DNA of 64,000 bases from NCBI RefSeq assembly GCF_020667835.1, contig NZ_JAFMPR010000002.1, positions 186,001 to 250,000 on the forward strand, written 5' to 3'. The position numbers and the translations under genes are program-made. The stretch is from Roseibaca sp. Y0-43. GTDB lineage: Bacteria > Pseudomonadota > Alphaproteobacteria > Rhodobacterales > Rhodobacteraceae. Numbering within the stretch: the first letter of the stretch is position 1; each line of letters opens with the position of its first letter. Under the pieces are notes generated by a model. That model saw nothing but the letters and a program-made list of their open reading frames with translations. It did not search any database and was not told the origin of the DNA. This document shows positions 1 through 8,151 of this stretch, one piece after another.

Positions 1-495
1 GGCGGCGCGGTCCACGGCATCTATGTAATTGTCGCAATAGTGGAAGAAATCGCGCACCTCTTCCCACGGGCTAAGCCGCAGCGAGCTGTCCTCGCGCCCG
101 AGTGCTTCATCCAGCGCGCCAAGCTGTTCCTGCGCTTGCCGATAGGCGCGGTGCAGGTCCAGAAACGCGCGGGCGAAGCTGGACGCATTCGCGCCCACCA
201 GCCGCAGATCGGGCAGGGATGGCGTGGCATTGGCGAAAAGCGGGTCGGCCAAAGCCTCGCGCAGGTCCGAGACCAGGCGCTCGCTATCGCCCGCCGACAG
301 CTCTGTCACATCCAGCCCGAACTCGCGCGCCAGTGCCAGCACGACCGAGGTGGACAGCGGGCGGTTATTATTCTCCATCTGGTTCAGATAAGGCAGCGAC
401 ACGCCCAGCCGCGCGGCGAAATCCTTTTGCGTCAGGCCGATCTGGTTGCGAATCTCGCGCAGTTTCGCACCGGAATAAAGCTTTTGTTGCGCCAT
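1..495 (-). CDS. pccR: ScfR/PccR-type short-chain acyl-CoA regulator (3' end beyond window)
   Basis: This is an XRE-family transcriptional regulator, cut by the left edge; 165 codons are visible. The N-terminus (about residues 8-62) is a helix-turn-helix with the pattern LREIRNQIGLTQKDFAARLGV. It is followed by the start of the longer C-terminal region of the RamB/ScfR family, which senses short-chain acyl-CoA. In Rhodobacter such a protein (PccR) controls propionyl-CoA carboxylase and binds TTTGCAAA boxes. Two such boxes lie in the 53-nt gap before its start, suggesting autoregulation, and more lie before pccB. The ATG at 495 begins MAQQKLYSGAKLRE, the usual family start. The role is inferred from family and context. 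Confidence 0.82.
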   Translation of the reverse strand, partial: MAQQKLYSGAKLREIRNQIGLTQKDFAARLGVSLPYLNQMENNNRPLSTSVVLALAREFGLDVTELSAGDSERLVSDLREALADPLFANATPSLPDLRLVGANASSFARAFLDLHRAYRQAQEQLGALDEALGREDSSLRLSPWEEVRDFFHYCDNYIDAVDRAA

Positions 496-504
496 GGGGC
501 ACCC

Positions 505-534
505 TTTGCAAACCAGTTTCGCATGGTTTGCAAA
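505..534. promoter_or_regulatory. Probable PccR autoregulatory site
   Basis: Two perfect TTTGCAAA palindromes lie at 505-512 and 527-534, just upstream of the pccR start (495). A degenerate copy, TTTCGCAT at 517-524, stands four bases after the first, giving the box-N4-box geometry remembered for ScfR regulators. Binding is inferred. Confidence 0.65.
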
Positions 535-548
535 GCCATGCCCGCCGG

Positions 549-1760
549 TCAAGCCCCAATCGCGCGGGCGCGGGCCATGACATACAGAATACTGCCGACC
601 GCCAGCCCCGTGGTGATGAACAGCATCGCGATCAGCGGGTCGGCCCCGGTTTCTGGCGTCAACATGACCCCGGCAAGCGCTGACAGCGCCGCGCCCGCCC
701 CGATCATGATCGCGCCGCCGATACCGCTGGCGGTGCCCGCCAGATGCGGGCGCACCGACATCATGCCTGACGTGGCCGAGGGCAGGATCATGCCATTGCC
801 AAGGCCCACGAAGACGAAACAGCCGAAAAACACCCATTCGCTGCGCAGCCCAAGGGCGAATAACAGGCCAAGCAGCGCCATGCCGCTGAAATTTATCAAG
901 GCGCCGGTCAGGATCATGCGGTCGATGCCCACGCGCGCGGCAAAGCGTCCCGACAGGAAATTGCCCGCCGCGTAGCCCAAGGCGGGCGCGCCGAAGAACA
1001 GGCCCAACACCGAGGGCGACATCTCGAAAATCTGCGCCCCGACGAAGGGCGCGCCGCCAAGGTAAGCAAAGAACGCGCCAGAGGCGAAGGACGAGGTCGC
1101 CACATAGCCCCAGAAGCGGCGCGAGCGCATGAGTTCGGGCATTTCCGCAGCCTGCGCCCGGAACGATCCCCCGCCGCCTTGGCGCGTCTCTCCCATGTCG
1201 CGCCAGCTGAGGGTCAGCACCAGCGCGCCCACGCCCAGCATCAGCGCGAAGCTGCCGCGCCAGCCGAAAGCTTCGTCCAGCAGTCCACCCAGGGCCGGGG
1301 CCAGCATGGGCACGACGGCCATGCCCATGGTCACATAGCCGATGCGCGAGGCGGCCTCATCCGCGCCCATGACATCGCGGATCGCCGTGCGCGACAGAAC
1401 GACGCCCGTGACGACCGCGGCTTGCAGCATCCGAAACAACAGGAACACCACCACATTCGTGGCCAGAAGCGTGCCGAGCGTGGCCAGAACGAAAACCCAA
1501 AGTGCCGCCAGCATGACCGGGCGGCGCCCGTAGCGGTCCGACAGCGCGCCGATGAACACCTGCAACAGCGCGTTGACCGCCAGATAAAGCGAGACCGACA
1601 ATTGCACCACCGCGTAATCGGTCTGGAAATAGGCCGCCATGCTGGGCAGCGATGGCAGGAAGACATTCATCGCCAGCGCCGCGACAGAAGCTTGGGCGAC
1701 CAGAGTCGCCACATGGGGCGGTGTTGTTGCGTCCAGAAAGCGGGCCTCGGGGCTGGGCAT
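549..1760 (-). CDS. Bcr/CflA family multidrug efflux MFS transporter
   Basis: A 403-residue inner-membrane major facilitator predicted to have 12 helices and to export drugs by proton antiport. After a short cytoplasmic N-terminus the first helix carries the Bcr/CflA pattern AMNVFLPSLPSMAAYF. The loop between helices 2 and 3 has the MFS motif GALSDRYGRRPVML. Helix 5 has the antiporter-like PMLAPALGG. The ATG at 1760 follows AGGTG. The gene is transcribed toward pccR, 53 nt away, and diverges from pccB. A 12-bp palindrome 19 nt upstream suggests control by a TetR-like repressor that is not in this window. The substrate is unknown. Confidence 0.85.
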   Translation of the reverse strand: MPSPEARFLDATTPPHVATLVAQASVAALAMNVFLPSLPSMAAYFQTDYAVVQLSVSLYLAVNALLQVFIGALSDRYGRRPVMLAALWVFVLATLGTLLATNVVVFLLFRMLQAAVVTGVVLSRTAIRDVMGADEAASRIGYVTMGMAVVPMLAPALGGLLDEAFGWRGSFALMLGVGALVLTLSWRDMGETRQGGGGSFRAQAAEMPELMRSRRFWGYVATSSFASGAFFAYLGGAPFVGAQIFEMSPSVLGLFFGAPALGYAAGNFLSGRFAARVGIDRMILTGALINFSGMALLGLLFALGLRSEWVFFGCFVFVGLGNGMILPSATSGMMSVRPHLAGTASGIGGAIMIGAGAALSALAGVMLTPETGADPLIAMLFITTGLAVGSILYVMARARAIGA

Positions 1761-1779
1761 GGCGCACCTGTGCTAGTGT

Positions 1780-1791
1780 TGAACATGTTCA
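1780..1791. promoter_or_regulatory. Palindrome upstream of the Bcr/CflA gene
   Basis: TGAACATGTTCA is a perfect 12-bp palindrome, flanked by near-matching TAGTG/CACTA arms. It ends 19 nt before the transporter start. Position and symmetry suggest a dimeric repressor operator; the regulator is unknown. Confidence 0.4.
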
Positions 1792-1839
1792 CTAAGCGCG
1801 CCGGCGCGGGAATTCAAGTGCGCCGCTTTCGGGCGCGTG

Positions 1840-1879
1840 TTTGCAAATTAGCCAGCCGATTTGCAGACGGTTTTGCAAA
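1840..1879. promoter_or_regulatory. PccR-type binding region of pccB
   Basis: Three TTTGCAAA-like boxes lie at 1840-1847 (perfect), 1860-1867 (TTTGCAGA) and 1872-1879 (perfect). The last two form TTTGCAGA-N4-TTTGCAAA, the tandem arrangement remembered for PccR activation of pccB in Rhodobacter sphaeroides. The group lies 80-120 nt before the pccB start. Confidence 0.7.
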
Positions 1880-1959
1880 TTATCAAAACTGTCCTTTTCA
1901 ACCCCGGTTTGCGCAAGTATGTTGCGCCAAACCGATCTGCCGCCAAGGAGGGGGAGCGC

Positions 1960-3492
1960 ATGAAGGACATCCTGCAACAGCTAGAAGCGCAGCGTCAGGA
2001 AGCCCGCATGGGCGGGGGCGAAAAGCGCATCGCGGCGCAGCATTCCAAGGGCAAGCTGACCGCCCGCGAACGCATAGAGCTGTTGCTGGACGAAGGCAGC
2101 TTCGAGGAATTCGACATGTTCGTCGCCCATCGCTGTGTCGATTTCGGGATGCAGGCCAGCCGCCCCATGGGGGATGGCGTCGTCACCGGCTGGGGTACGA
2201 TCAATGGCCGCGTGGTCTATGTGTTCAGTCAGGATTTCACCGTCATGGGCGGGTCTGTGTCCGAAACCCATGCCGCCAAGATCTGCAAGATCATGGATAT
2301 GGCCATCCAGAACGGCGCGCCGGTCATCGGCCTGAACGATTCGGGCGGTGCGCGCATTCAGGAAGGGGTGGCCAGCCTTGCCGCCTATGGCGAGGTGTTC
2401 CAGCGCAACATCACCGCCTCTGGCGTGGTGCCGCAGATCAGCGTCATCATGGGGCCATGCGCAGGCGGCGCGGTCTACAGCCCTGCCATGACCGATTTCA
2501 TCTTCATGGTGAAAGACAGCTCTTACATGTTCGTCACCGGCCCCGATGTGGTGAAAACCGTGACGAATGAGCAGGTGACGGCAGAAGAGCTGGGCGGCGC
2601 GCTCACGCATACGCGCAAATCCTCGGTCGCCGATGCGGCGTTCGAGAATGACGTGGAAGCGCTGATCGAAGTGCGCCGTCTGGTGGACCTGTTGCCGCTC
2701 AACAACCGCGAAAAGCCGCCCGTGCGGCCGTTCTTTGATGATCCGGCCCGGCTGGAGCCAAGCCTTGACACGCTGATCCCCGACAACCCCAACACCCCCT
2801 ACGATATGAAGGAGTTAATCCTGAAAATCGCGGATGAGGGGGATTTCTACGAGCTTCAGGAAGAATTCGCCAAGAACATCATCACCGGCTTCATCCGTCT
2901 GGAAGGGCGCACCGTGGGCGTGGTCGCCAACCAGCCGATGGTGCTGGCGGGGTGTCTGGACATCGACAGCTCGCGCAAGGGCGCGCGTTTCGTGCGCTTC
3001 TGCGATGCGTTCGAAATCCCGATTCTGACGCTGGTTGACGTGCCGGGCTTCCTGCCGGGCACCGGGCAGGAATATGCGGGCGTCATCAAACACGGCGCGA
3101 AACTGCTTTACGCCTATGGCGAAGCGACCGTGCCGAAAGTGACCGTGATTACCCGCAAGGCCTATGGTGGCGCTTATGTGGTGATGGCGTCCAAGCATCT
3201 GCGGTCGGATTTCAACTATGCTTGGCCCACCGCAGAGATTGCCGTGATGGGCGCGAAGGGCGCGGTCGAGATCCTCTATCGTTCAGAACTGGGCGATGCG
3301 GAAAAGACCGCCGCGCGGATCGCGGAATATGAAGAACGCTTCGCAAACCCTTTCGTGGCCGCGGAAAAAGGCTTTATCGACGAGGTCATCATGCCACAAT
3401 CCACGCGCAAGCGGGTAGCGCGGGCTTTCGCATCTCTGCGTAACAAGTCCGACAAGATGCCTTGGAAGAAACACGACAACATCCCCCTGTAA
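1960..3492 (+). CDS. pccB: Propionyl-CoA carboxylase, carboxyltransferase (beta) subunit
   Basis: This subunit moves the carboxyl group from carboxybiotin on PccA to propionyl-CoA, making (S)-methylmalonyl-CoA. The protein is 510 residues, the normal length, with two crotonase-fold halves. The N-terminal half carries the glycine-rich loop SGGARIQEG (residues 128-136). The C-terminal half has [16 protein letters not shown] and the [20 protein letters not shown] signature of acyl-CoA carboxylases. The start at 1960 is chosen because AAGGAGGGGG stands just before it and the protein begins [12 protein letters not shown] like its relatives. It is the first gene of the pcc operon, downstream of PccR-type boxes. 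Confidence 0.96.
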   Translation: MKDILQQLEAQRQEARMGGGEKRIAAQHSKGKLTARERIELLLDEGSFEEFDMFVAHRCVDFGMQASRPMGDGVVTGWGTINGRVVYVFSQDFTVMGGSVSETHAAKICKIMDMAIQNGAPVIGLNDSGGARIQEGVASLAAYGEVFQRNITASGVVPQISVIMGPCAGGAVYSPAMTDFIFMVKDSSYMFVTGPDVVKTVTNEQVTAEELGGALTHTRKSSVADAAFENDVEALIEVRRLVDLLPLNNREKPPVRPFFDDPARLEPSLDTLIPDNPNTPYDMKELILKIADEGDFYELQEEFAKNIITGFIRLEGRTVGVVANQPMVLAGCLDIDSSRKGARFVRFCDAFEIPILTLVDVPGFLPGTGQEYAGVIKHGAKLLYAYGEATVPKVTVITRKAYGGAYVVMASKHLRSDFNYAWPTAEIAVMGAKGAVEILYRSELGDAEKTAARIAEYEERFANPFVAAEKGFIDEVIMPQSTRKRVARAFASLRNKSDKMPWKKHDNIPL

Positions 3493-3502
3493 GGAACGCG
3501 CC

Positions 3503-3889
3503 ATGCTGCTGCCCCTGGCCTGTCTTGCTTTCATCACCGACTCGGGCGCGCCCGAGCAATGGTTGCGCCTGCCTTCCGGGGCAAGCGCCATCCCGCTGGA
3601 CCTGATCGTGGAGGAGGGGGTCCAGCGGGTGCGGATGATCGGCCAGGGGCTGGCGCAGGATGTGGCGGGCTACCAACGCGACCCGCAACGCCTGTTCGGC
3701 GACATGCAAGACATCTGCACCCGGCATGTGGCGTCTTCGGCGGTGCCCGAGGGCACGAATGTCGTGGTCACGATCATGGACAAGGAAGTGCAGTTCGGGC
3801 TGAGCGATCCGACCGCGATCCAGTATTTCGAATCCTTCATCATCCGTGACGGCTTGTGCACGCTGGACGATGCAGAGTTCCTGCACTGA
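3503..3889 (+). CDS. Small pcc-operon protein, DUF6497-like
   Basis: A 128-residue protein of unknown function, 10 nt after pccB in the same direction. A short hydrophobic N-terminus (MLLPLACLAFITDSG) could be a weak signal peptide. The rest is soluble and ends with paired cysteines in ICTRHV and GLCTLDDAEFLH, consistent with a periplasmic disulphide. I associate it with DUF6497, which occurs beside pccB in many Rhodobacteraceae; this is memory, not a search. AGGAACG precedes the ATG. Co-transcription with pccB is likely; a catalytic role in propionyl-CoA metabolism is not supported by any motif. Confidence 0.75.
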   Translation: MLLPLACLAFITDSGAPEQWLRLPSGASAIPLDLIVEEGVQRVRMIGQGLAQDVAGYQRDPQRLFGDMQDICTRHVASSAVPEGTNVVVTIMDKEVQFGLSDPTAIQYFESFIIRDGLCTLDDAEFLH

Positions 3890-4078
3890 CATGCCTGTCC
3901 AACGCGATATTGATGCAGTTGCGCCACAAGCGCCCGCAGCCGTTGAATTTTCATGGCCAGCGAATCGGTTTCGCGATATGGTTGCGGGGCTGTTTCCCGG
4001 TTATGGGGCAGCGAAGCAACAAGCGTGGCCACGCCAAGACAAGAAGCCGCGCCACGCATACATGAGCAGGAGAAATTC

Positions 4079-4225
4079 ATGTCCAAACTCGTTCTGGCCG
4101 CTGGCATGGTGGCAGTCGTCTCGCTGGGCGCTTGCGCAAAGCATTCCGGCAAAACCGAAACCGTCTATGCCGAGCCGATCCCGGCCCCGGTTTATGTCGA
4201 GCCGGTCGCGACCAAGAAATACTGA
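4079..4225 (+). CDS. Small lipoprotein 1 of the pcc operon
   Basis: A 48-residue lipoprotein. Residues 1-18 are a signal peptide and LGAC places the lipidated cysteine at residue 19. The mature part is about 30 residues, rich in proline, valine and glutamate, ending VEPVATKKY. AGGAG stands 6 nt before the ATG. A paralogue with the same cysteine position and the same last nine residues lies 230 nt downstream. No catalytic function is expected; it may be an envelope structural peptide. A 189-nt gap without an obvious gene separates it from the preceding gene. Confidence 0.8.
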   Translation: MSKLVLAAGMVAVVSLGACAKHSGKTETVYAEPIPAPVYVEPVATKKY

Positions 4226-4245
4226 TCTTTCGGTAGCGTATCGTG

Positions 4246-4281
4246 GCCCGAAGCGGGGGCGTGCCCTTGCTTCGGCGCCGC
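4246..4281 (+). terminator. Hairpin between the two lipoprotein genes
   Basis: CCGAAGC pairs with GCTTCGG, with inner pairing of GGGGC to GCCC. The T-run after it is interrupted, so this is a partial terminator or mRNA-processing hairpin rather than a clean intrinsic terminator. Confidence 0.4.
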
Positions 4282-4329
4282 TTGGTTTTGTAGCACCCCG
4301 CGCAGCATCTGCGCCGGAGAAGTTTGTTG

Positions 4330-4337
4330 TTTGCAAA
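4330..4337. promoter_or_regulatory. Single TTTGCAAA box upstream of lipoprotein 2
   Basis: A perfect TTTGCAAA box in the 231-nt gap between the twin lipoprotein genes, after the hairpin. No clear tandem partner is seen. It may mark a second PccR-responsive promoter serving lipoprotein 2 through pccA. Confidence 0.35.
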
Positions 4338-4456
4338 ACCCTGTGGCCAAGTGGCTATTTGTCGTCTAACCTGCGTGTGAGGGGTCGCTGCCGCGCCCTC
4401 GTCCTTCATGCACCGGGGGGAGTTTGCCCGGTCGATCGACACGACAGGAGATGCGC

Positions 4457-4588
4457 ATGTCGAAATTTGTTATCCTCACCGCTTTCGGTGCAACCCTCGT
4501 TCTTGGTGCCTGCTCGAAGCACCGCGCCGCACCCGAGCCGGTTCCGGCCCCGGTCATGGTGGAACCGGTCGCAACCAAGAAATACTGA
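4457..4588 (+). CDS. Small lipoprotein 2 of the pcc operon
   Basis: A 43-residue lipoprotein. The signal peptide ends LGAC, with the lipidated cysteine at residue 19, followed by about 24 residues rich in proline and alanine that end VEPVATKKY. It is a paralogue of the gene at 4079-4225: both begin MSK, both have Cys19, and the tail is the same. ACAGGAG lies 6 nt before the ATG at 4457; an in-frame ATG at 4451 sits too close to that site. Function unknown. The pair probably arose by local duplication. Confidence 0.78.
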   Translation: MSKFVILTAFGATLVLGACSKHRAAPEPVPAPVMVEPVATKKY

Positions 4589-4663
4589 TCTGACACAGAT
4601 CACGGCCCCGGCGCATGTCGCGCCGGTGGCCCTTGCCCCCGTTGCAACACGAAAGGGGGCACC

Positions 4664-5044
4664 ATGCTGAAGCATCGCGGCTTTCCCGGTCGCCTTCCCA
4701 GCACCGATTACCAATTCACCATTCGCCGCGCGAACCCCAAGGGGGTGACGCCCATCACGGCGCGCAAGCGCTTTGCCGACCGTCGCGCGCCCGACCGCCG
4801 CGCCGATGAGGCGTTTCTGGGCGCGCTGATCGCCCATTTCGGCGACGCCCCCTTCGAGCGTGGCAATCTGGATGCAGGCCGCCTGTCATGGCTGTTTGGC
4901 CGTGAAGTCGTGCCCGCCGAAGACCCGTTCGACCCGGCCAGTTACGACGCGCTGCTGCGGGTCGATATGCGCGCCGCGCAAGCCAGTTTTCCGCAGCTTT
5001 TCGACGGGTCGAGCGAATTCGCCTTCGACACATGGGAGGAGTGA
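4664..5044 (+). CDS. Hypothetical pcc-operon protein, 126 aa
   Basis: A soluble, arginine-rich 126-residue protein with no signal peptide, membrane segment or domain I recognise. The N-terminal third is basic (RRANPKGVTPITARKRFADRRAPDRRAD) and the C-terminal two-thirds are acidic and aromatic, ending FAFDTWEE. AAGGGGG precedes the ATG. It stops 41 nt before pccA and codon use matches its neighbours. Its place between pccB and pccA suggests a role linked to carboxylase expression or assembly, which is inference only. Confidence 0.7.
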   Translation: MLKHRGFPGRLPSTDYQFTIRRANPKGVTPITARKRFADRRAPDRRADEAFLGALIAHFGDAPFERGNLDAGRLSWLFGREVVPAEDPFDPASYDALLRVDMRAAQASFPQLFDGSSEFAFDTWEE

Positions 5045-5085
5045 ACCATGCCGTCGTTCCCCAATTCCAATGCAACGAGGACCGC

Positions 5086-7086
5086 ATGTTCAAAAAGATC
5101 CTGATCGCCAACCGGGGTGAAATCGCCTGCCGCGTCATCAAGACCGCCCGCAAGATGGGGATCGCGACGGTTGCGGTCTATTCCGACGCCGACCGCCATG
5201 CGCTGCATGTGCAGATGGCGGATGAGGCGATCCATATCGGGCCCGCGCCCGCGAACCAGTCCTATATCGTGATCGACAAGATCATGGACGCGATCCGCCA
5301 ATCGGGGGCCGAAGCCGTGCATCCGGGCTACGGGTTTCTGTCCGAGAACATGAAATTCGCAGAGGCTTTGGCGAAAGAGGGCGTCGCCTTCATCGGCCCG
5401 CCCGCTGGCGCGATCGAGGCGATGGGCGATAAGATCACGTCGAAGAAGCTGGCGCAGGAAGCGGGTGTCAGCACGGTTCCGGGCTATATGGGCCTGATTT
5501 CCGACGCCGATGAAGCCGTCAAGATCTCGGCCGAGATTGGCTATCCGGTCATGATCAAGGCCAGCGCCGGGGGCGGCGGCAAGGGGATGCGCATCGCGTG
5601 GAATGACGATGAGGCGCGCGAGGGGTTCCAGTCATCCAAGAACGAGGCGGCTAGTAGCTTTGGCGATGACCGCATCTTCATCGAGAAATTCGTGACGCAA
5701 CCGCGCCACATTGAAATCCAGGTTCTGGCCGACAGCCACGGCAACACGGTCTATCTGCACGAGCGCGAATGCTCTATCCAGCGCCGCAACCAAAAGGTCA
5801 TCGAAGAAGCGCCGTCGCCGTTTCTTGATGAGGCCACCCGCAAGGCCATGGGCGAGCAGGCTTGTGCGCTTGCAGCCGCCGTGGGTTATACCAGCGCGGG
5901 CACGGTCGAGTTCATCGTCGATGGCGAGCGCAATTTCTACTTCCTAGAAATGAACACGCGCTTGCAGGTGGAACACCCTGTGACCGAGTTGATTACCGGG
6001 GTCGATCTGGTCGAGCAGATGATCCGGGTTGCCGCGGGTGAGAAGCTGCCCTTCACCCAGTCCGACCTGAAGATCAACGGCTGGGCGATTGAATCGCGGC
6101 TTTATGCCGAAGACCCGTATCGCAACTTCCTGCCCTCGATCGGGCGTCTGACCCGCTACCGTCCGCCGGCCGAGATTGCAGAGGCAACCCGCGCGGTGCG
6201 CAACGATACCGGCGTCTATGAAGGCGGCGAGATCAGCATGTATTACGACCCGATGATCGCCAAGCTCTGCACATGGGCACCCACGCGCGACACCGCGGTG
6301 GAAGAGATGCGTCTGGCTTTGGATGAATTCGAGGTTGAGGGCATCGGCCACAACCTGCCCTTCCTGTCGGCGGTCATGGACCATCCGCGTTTCGCGTCCG
6401 GAAACATCACCACGGCGTTCATTGCCGAAGAATATCCCGAAGGGTTCGAGGGGGCCGCGCTGCCCGAAGACCTGTTGAAGCGCGTGGCCGCCTGCGCCTG
6501 CGCCATGAACCGCGTAGCCGAAATTCGCCGCGCGCGGGTCTCGGGGCGGATGGACAACCACGAGCGCGTTGTCGGCACCGATTGGGTCGTCAACTTGGGC
6601 GGCAACAGCTATTCCGCCAGCATCAAGGCCGACCGCGAAGGCGCGACCGTGACGCTGGATGGCAGCGACTACCGGGTGACGTCCGACTGGCTGCCGGGTC
6701 AGCCGCTTGCGCGCCTGACGGTCAATGGCACGCCCTTGGTGATGAAGGTCGCCCGCCAGCCCGGCGGCTACCGCCTGCGCCTGCGCGGGGCCGATCTGAA
6801 AGTGCGCGTTTTCTCGCCGCGTCAGGCGGAACTGGCAGCGCTCATGCCCGAAAAACTGCCGCCCGACACGTCGAAGCTGCTTTTGTGCCCGATGCCGGGG
6901 ATGGTCGTGTCCATCGCCGTGGAAGAGGGGCAAGAGGTTTATGAAGGGCAGGCGCTGGCCACCATAGAGGCCATGAAGATGGAAAACATCCTGCGCGCAG
7001 AGCGCAAGGGCAAGGTCGCCAAGATCAACGTGGCGGCAGGCGACAGCTTGGCGGTGGATGAAATCATCATGGAGTTCGAGGGATGA
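5086..7086 (+). CDS. pccA: Propionyl-CoA carboxylase, biotin carboxylase/carrier (alpha) subunit
   Basis: This subunit carboxylates its own biotin using ATP and bicarbonate and passes the group to PccB. The protein is 666 residues. It has an N-terminal biotin carboxylase domain beginning MFKKILIANRGEIACRVI, an ATP-grasp loop KASAGGGGKGM at residues 158-168, a central linker, and a C-terminal biotinyl domain with EAMKMEN in which Lys631 is the biotin site. The start at 5086 is the family start and follows ACGAGG; an upstream in-frame ATG at 5032 overlaps the previous gene and adds non-homologous residues. The stop overlaps the next gene by 4 nt. Confidence 0.96.
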   Translation: MFKKILIANRGEIACRVIKTARKMGIATVAVYSDADRHALHVQMADEAIHIGPAPANQSYIVIDKIMDAIRQSGAEAVHPGYGFLSENMKFAEALAKEGVAFIGPPAGAIEAMGDKITSKKLAQEAGVSTVPGYMGLISDADEAVKISAEIGYPVMIKASAGGGGKGMRIAWNDDEAREGFQSSKNEAASSFGDDRIFIEKFVTQPRHIEIQVLADSHGNTVYLHERECSIQRRNQKVIEEAPSPFLDEATRKAMGEQACALAAAVGYTSAGTVEFIVDGERNFYFLEMNTRLQVEHPVTELITGVDLVEQMIRVAAGEKLPFTQSDLKINGWAIESRLYAEDPYRNFLPSIGRLTRYRPPAEIAEATRAVRNDTGVYEGGEISMYYDPMIAKLCTWAPTRDTAVEEMRLALDEFEVEGIGHNLPFLSAVMDHPRFASGNITTAFIAEEYPEGFEGAALPEDLLKRVAACACAMNRVAEIRRARVSGRMDNHERVVGTDWVVNLGGNSYSASIKADREGATVTLDGSDYRVTSDWLPGQPLARLTVNGTPLVMKVARQPGGYRLRLRGADLKVRVFSPRQAELAALMPEKLPPDTSKLLLCPMPGMVVSIAVEEGQEVYEGQALATIEAMKMENILRAERKGKVAKINVAAGDSLAVDEIIMEFEG

Positions 7087-7460
7087 AACGCAGCCCGCTG
7101 CGCCTGTTCCTGACCTATATGCTGTCTTTCGTGGCAGCGCTTGTGCTGGCCTATATCATCCTGACCCGCATCGCGCCGGGCCTGCAAAAGGGGCATTACG
7201 TGCTTCTGTTGCTGCCGCCCTTGGGCGGGATGGCGGTGTTTCACGGCCTGTTCCCGCTGCTCAGCCGCATTCGGCTGGGGCTGGAATATCTTAGCGTGGG
7301 CGGCGGGCTGGTCTTTGGCTTGGGGGGTGCTGTGGCGCTTGCGGCTTGGGCCGGGCTTATCAGCCCAAGCGCTGCGCTGGTCATCTGGCTGGTGGGCGTG
7401 TTCGGCCCTGGCTGGTGGCTGATTTCGCAACGCGCCGAGAAGATAGGCTACTACCAGTGA
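7083..7460 (+). CDS. Small integral membrane protein coupled to pccA
   Basis: A 125-residue membrane protein with about four hydrophobic segments (near residues 8-28, 38-55, 70-92 and 95-112) and a basic C-terminal tail (RAEKIGYYQ). It overlaps the pccA stop by 4 nt (ATGA), so it is translationally coupled. I do not recognise a named family. Coupling suggests a connected role, perhaps in membrane localisation or transport of a short-chain acid, but nothing in the sequence proves it. Confidence 0.75.
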   Translation: MKRSPLRLFLTYMLSFVAALVLAYIILTRIAPGLQKGHYVLLLLPPLGGMAVFHGLFPLLSRIRLGLEYLSVGGGLVFGLGGAVALAAWAGLISPSAALVIWLVGVFGPGWWLISQRAEKIGYYQ

Positions 7461-7524
7461 CCGCGTTTCCCGGCCAGACATGCCCGCGCGGGACCGAGGG
7501 CAGCGCCCCCGGTGCCCGTCCGGG

Positions 7525-8046
7525 TCAGCGTCCGGCGGGGTTGCGTTCCAATATCTCTTGGCGGCGCAGCGGGAATTTGTCGATCACCGCCATCAATTCG
7601 CGGCCAGAGCGGACGGCGGGGCGGCGTGCCTTCACCTCGCCATCCTTGTCGATGATCGCGGTCATGAAGCCGTTGGGCCGCAACACCTGGCGCAAAGGGC
7701 TGCGATCTTCCGGGTTCGCGTCGAAAATCACGACCACGTCGCGGATGACCATCTCGTCGGCCCGTTCGCGCAATTCGTCCAACTGGCGGCTGAATTGCGG
7801 GTTGTCAGGCGTATCGGCCATGACCACGATCAGCCGGTGGTTCCAGACATATTCGCGCACGTCGATCTCGCGCGCGTCCAGAAACAGCAGCTCGTCCTCT
7901 GGCATGGGTGCAGCTTCCTGCACATCGGCCAAGGGCGCATCGGTTGCGACGGCGGGGGCTGCGGTGCCATCGGCAGCAATGCTTTGCGCAGCACCCGTGG
8001 TCGCTGCGAAAAGACCCGCGAAAACAAGGGTAAAGATCGGTTTCAT
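7525..8046 (-). CDS. DUF4174 domain periplasmic protein
   Basis: A 173-residue exported protein. Residues 1-24 form a signal peptide (MKPIFTLVFAGLFAATTGAAQS). An acidic linker leads to a DUF4174 domain of about 110 residues with the pattern NHRLIVVMADTPDNPQFSRQL and GEVKARRPAV, a thioredoxin-like fold without a CxxC. The start at 8046 is chosen for AGGAGG four bases upstream and for the signal peptide; the longer frame to 8502 runs antisense into mcm. It is transcribed against the pcc operon and divergently from mcm. Function unknown. Confidence 0.82.
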   Translation of the reverse strand: MKPIFTLVFAGLFAATTGAAQSIAADGTAAPAVATDAPLADVQEAAPMPEDELLFLDAREIDVREYVWNHRLIVVMADTPDNPQFSRQLDELRERADEMVIRDVVVIFDANPEDRSPLRQVLRPNGFMTAIIDKDGEVKARRPAVRSGRELMAVIDKFPLRRQEILERNPAGR

Positions 8047-8151
8047 AACGCCTCCTGCTTGGCAGACATATAGGCGTTTTTCGTTTGAAAACACCATGGC
8101 GCGCGCGCTTTTTGCGCCTTTGCGTGCCCAAGACCTCAGAAAGGACCAGCC

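Noticed and set aside
8047-8151. PccR box before mcm
   Set aside because: Only TTTGCG-like fragments are present; no TTTGCAAA octamer or box-N4-box arrangement.
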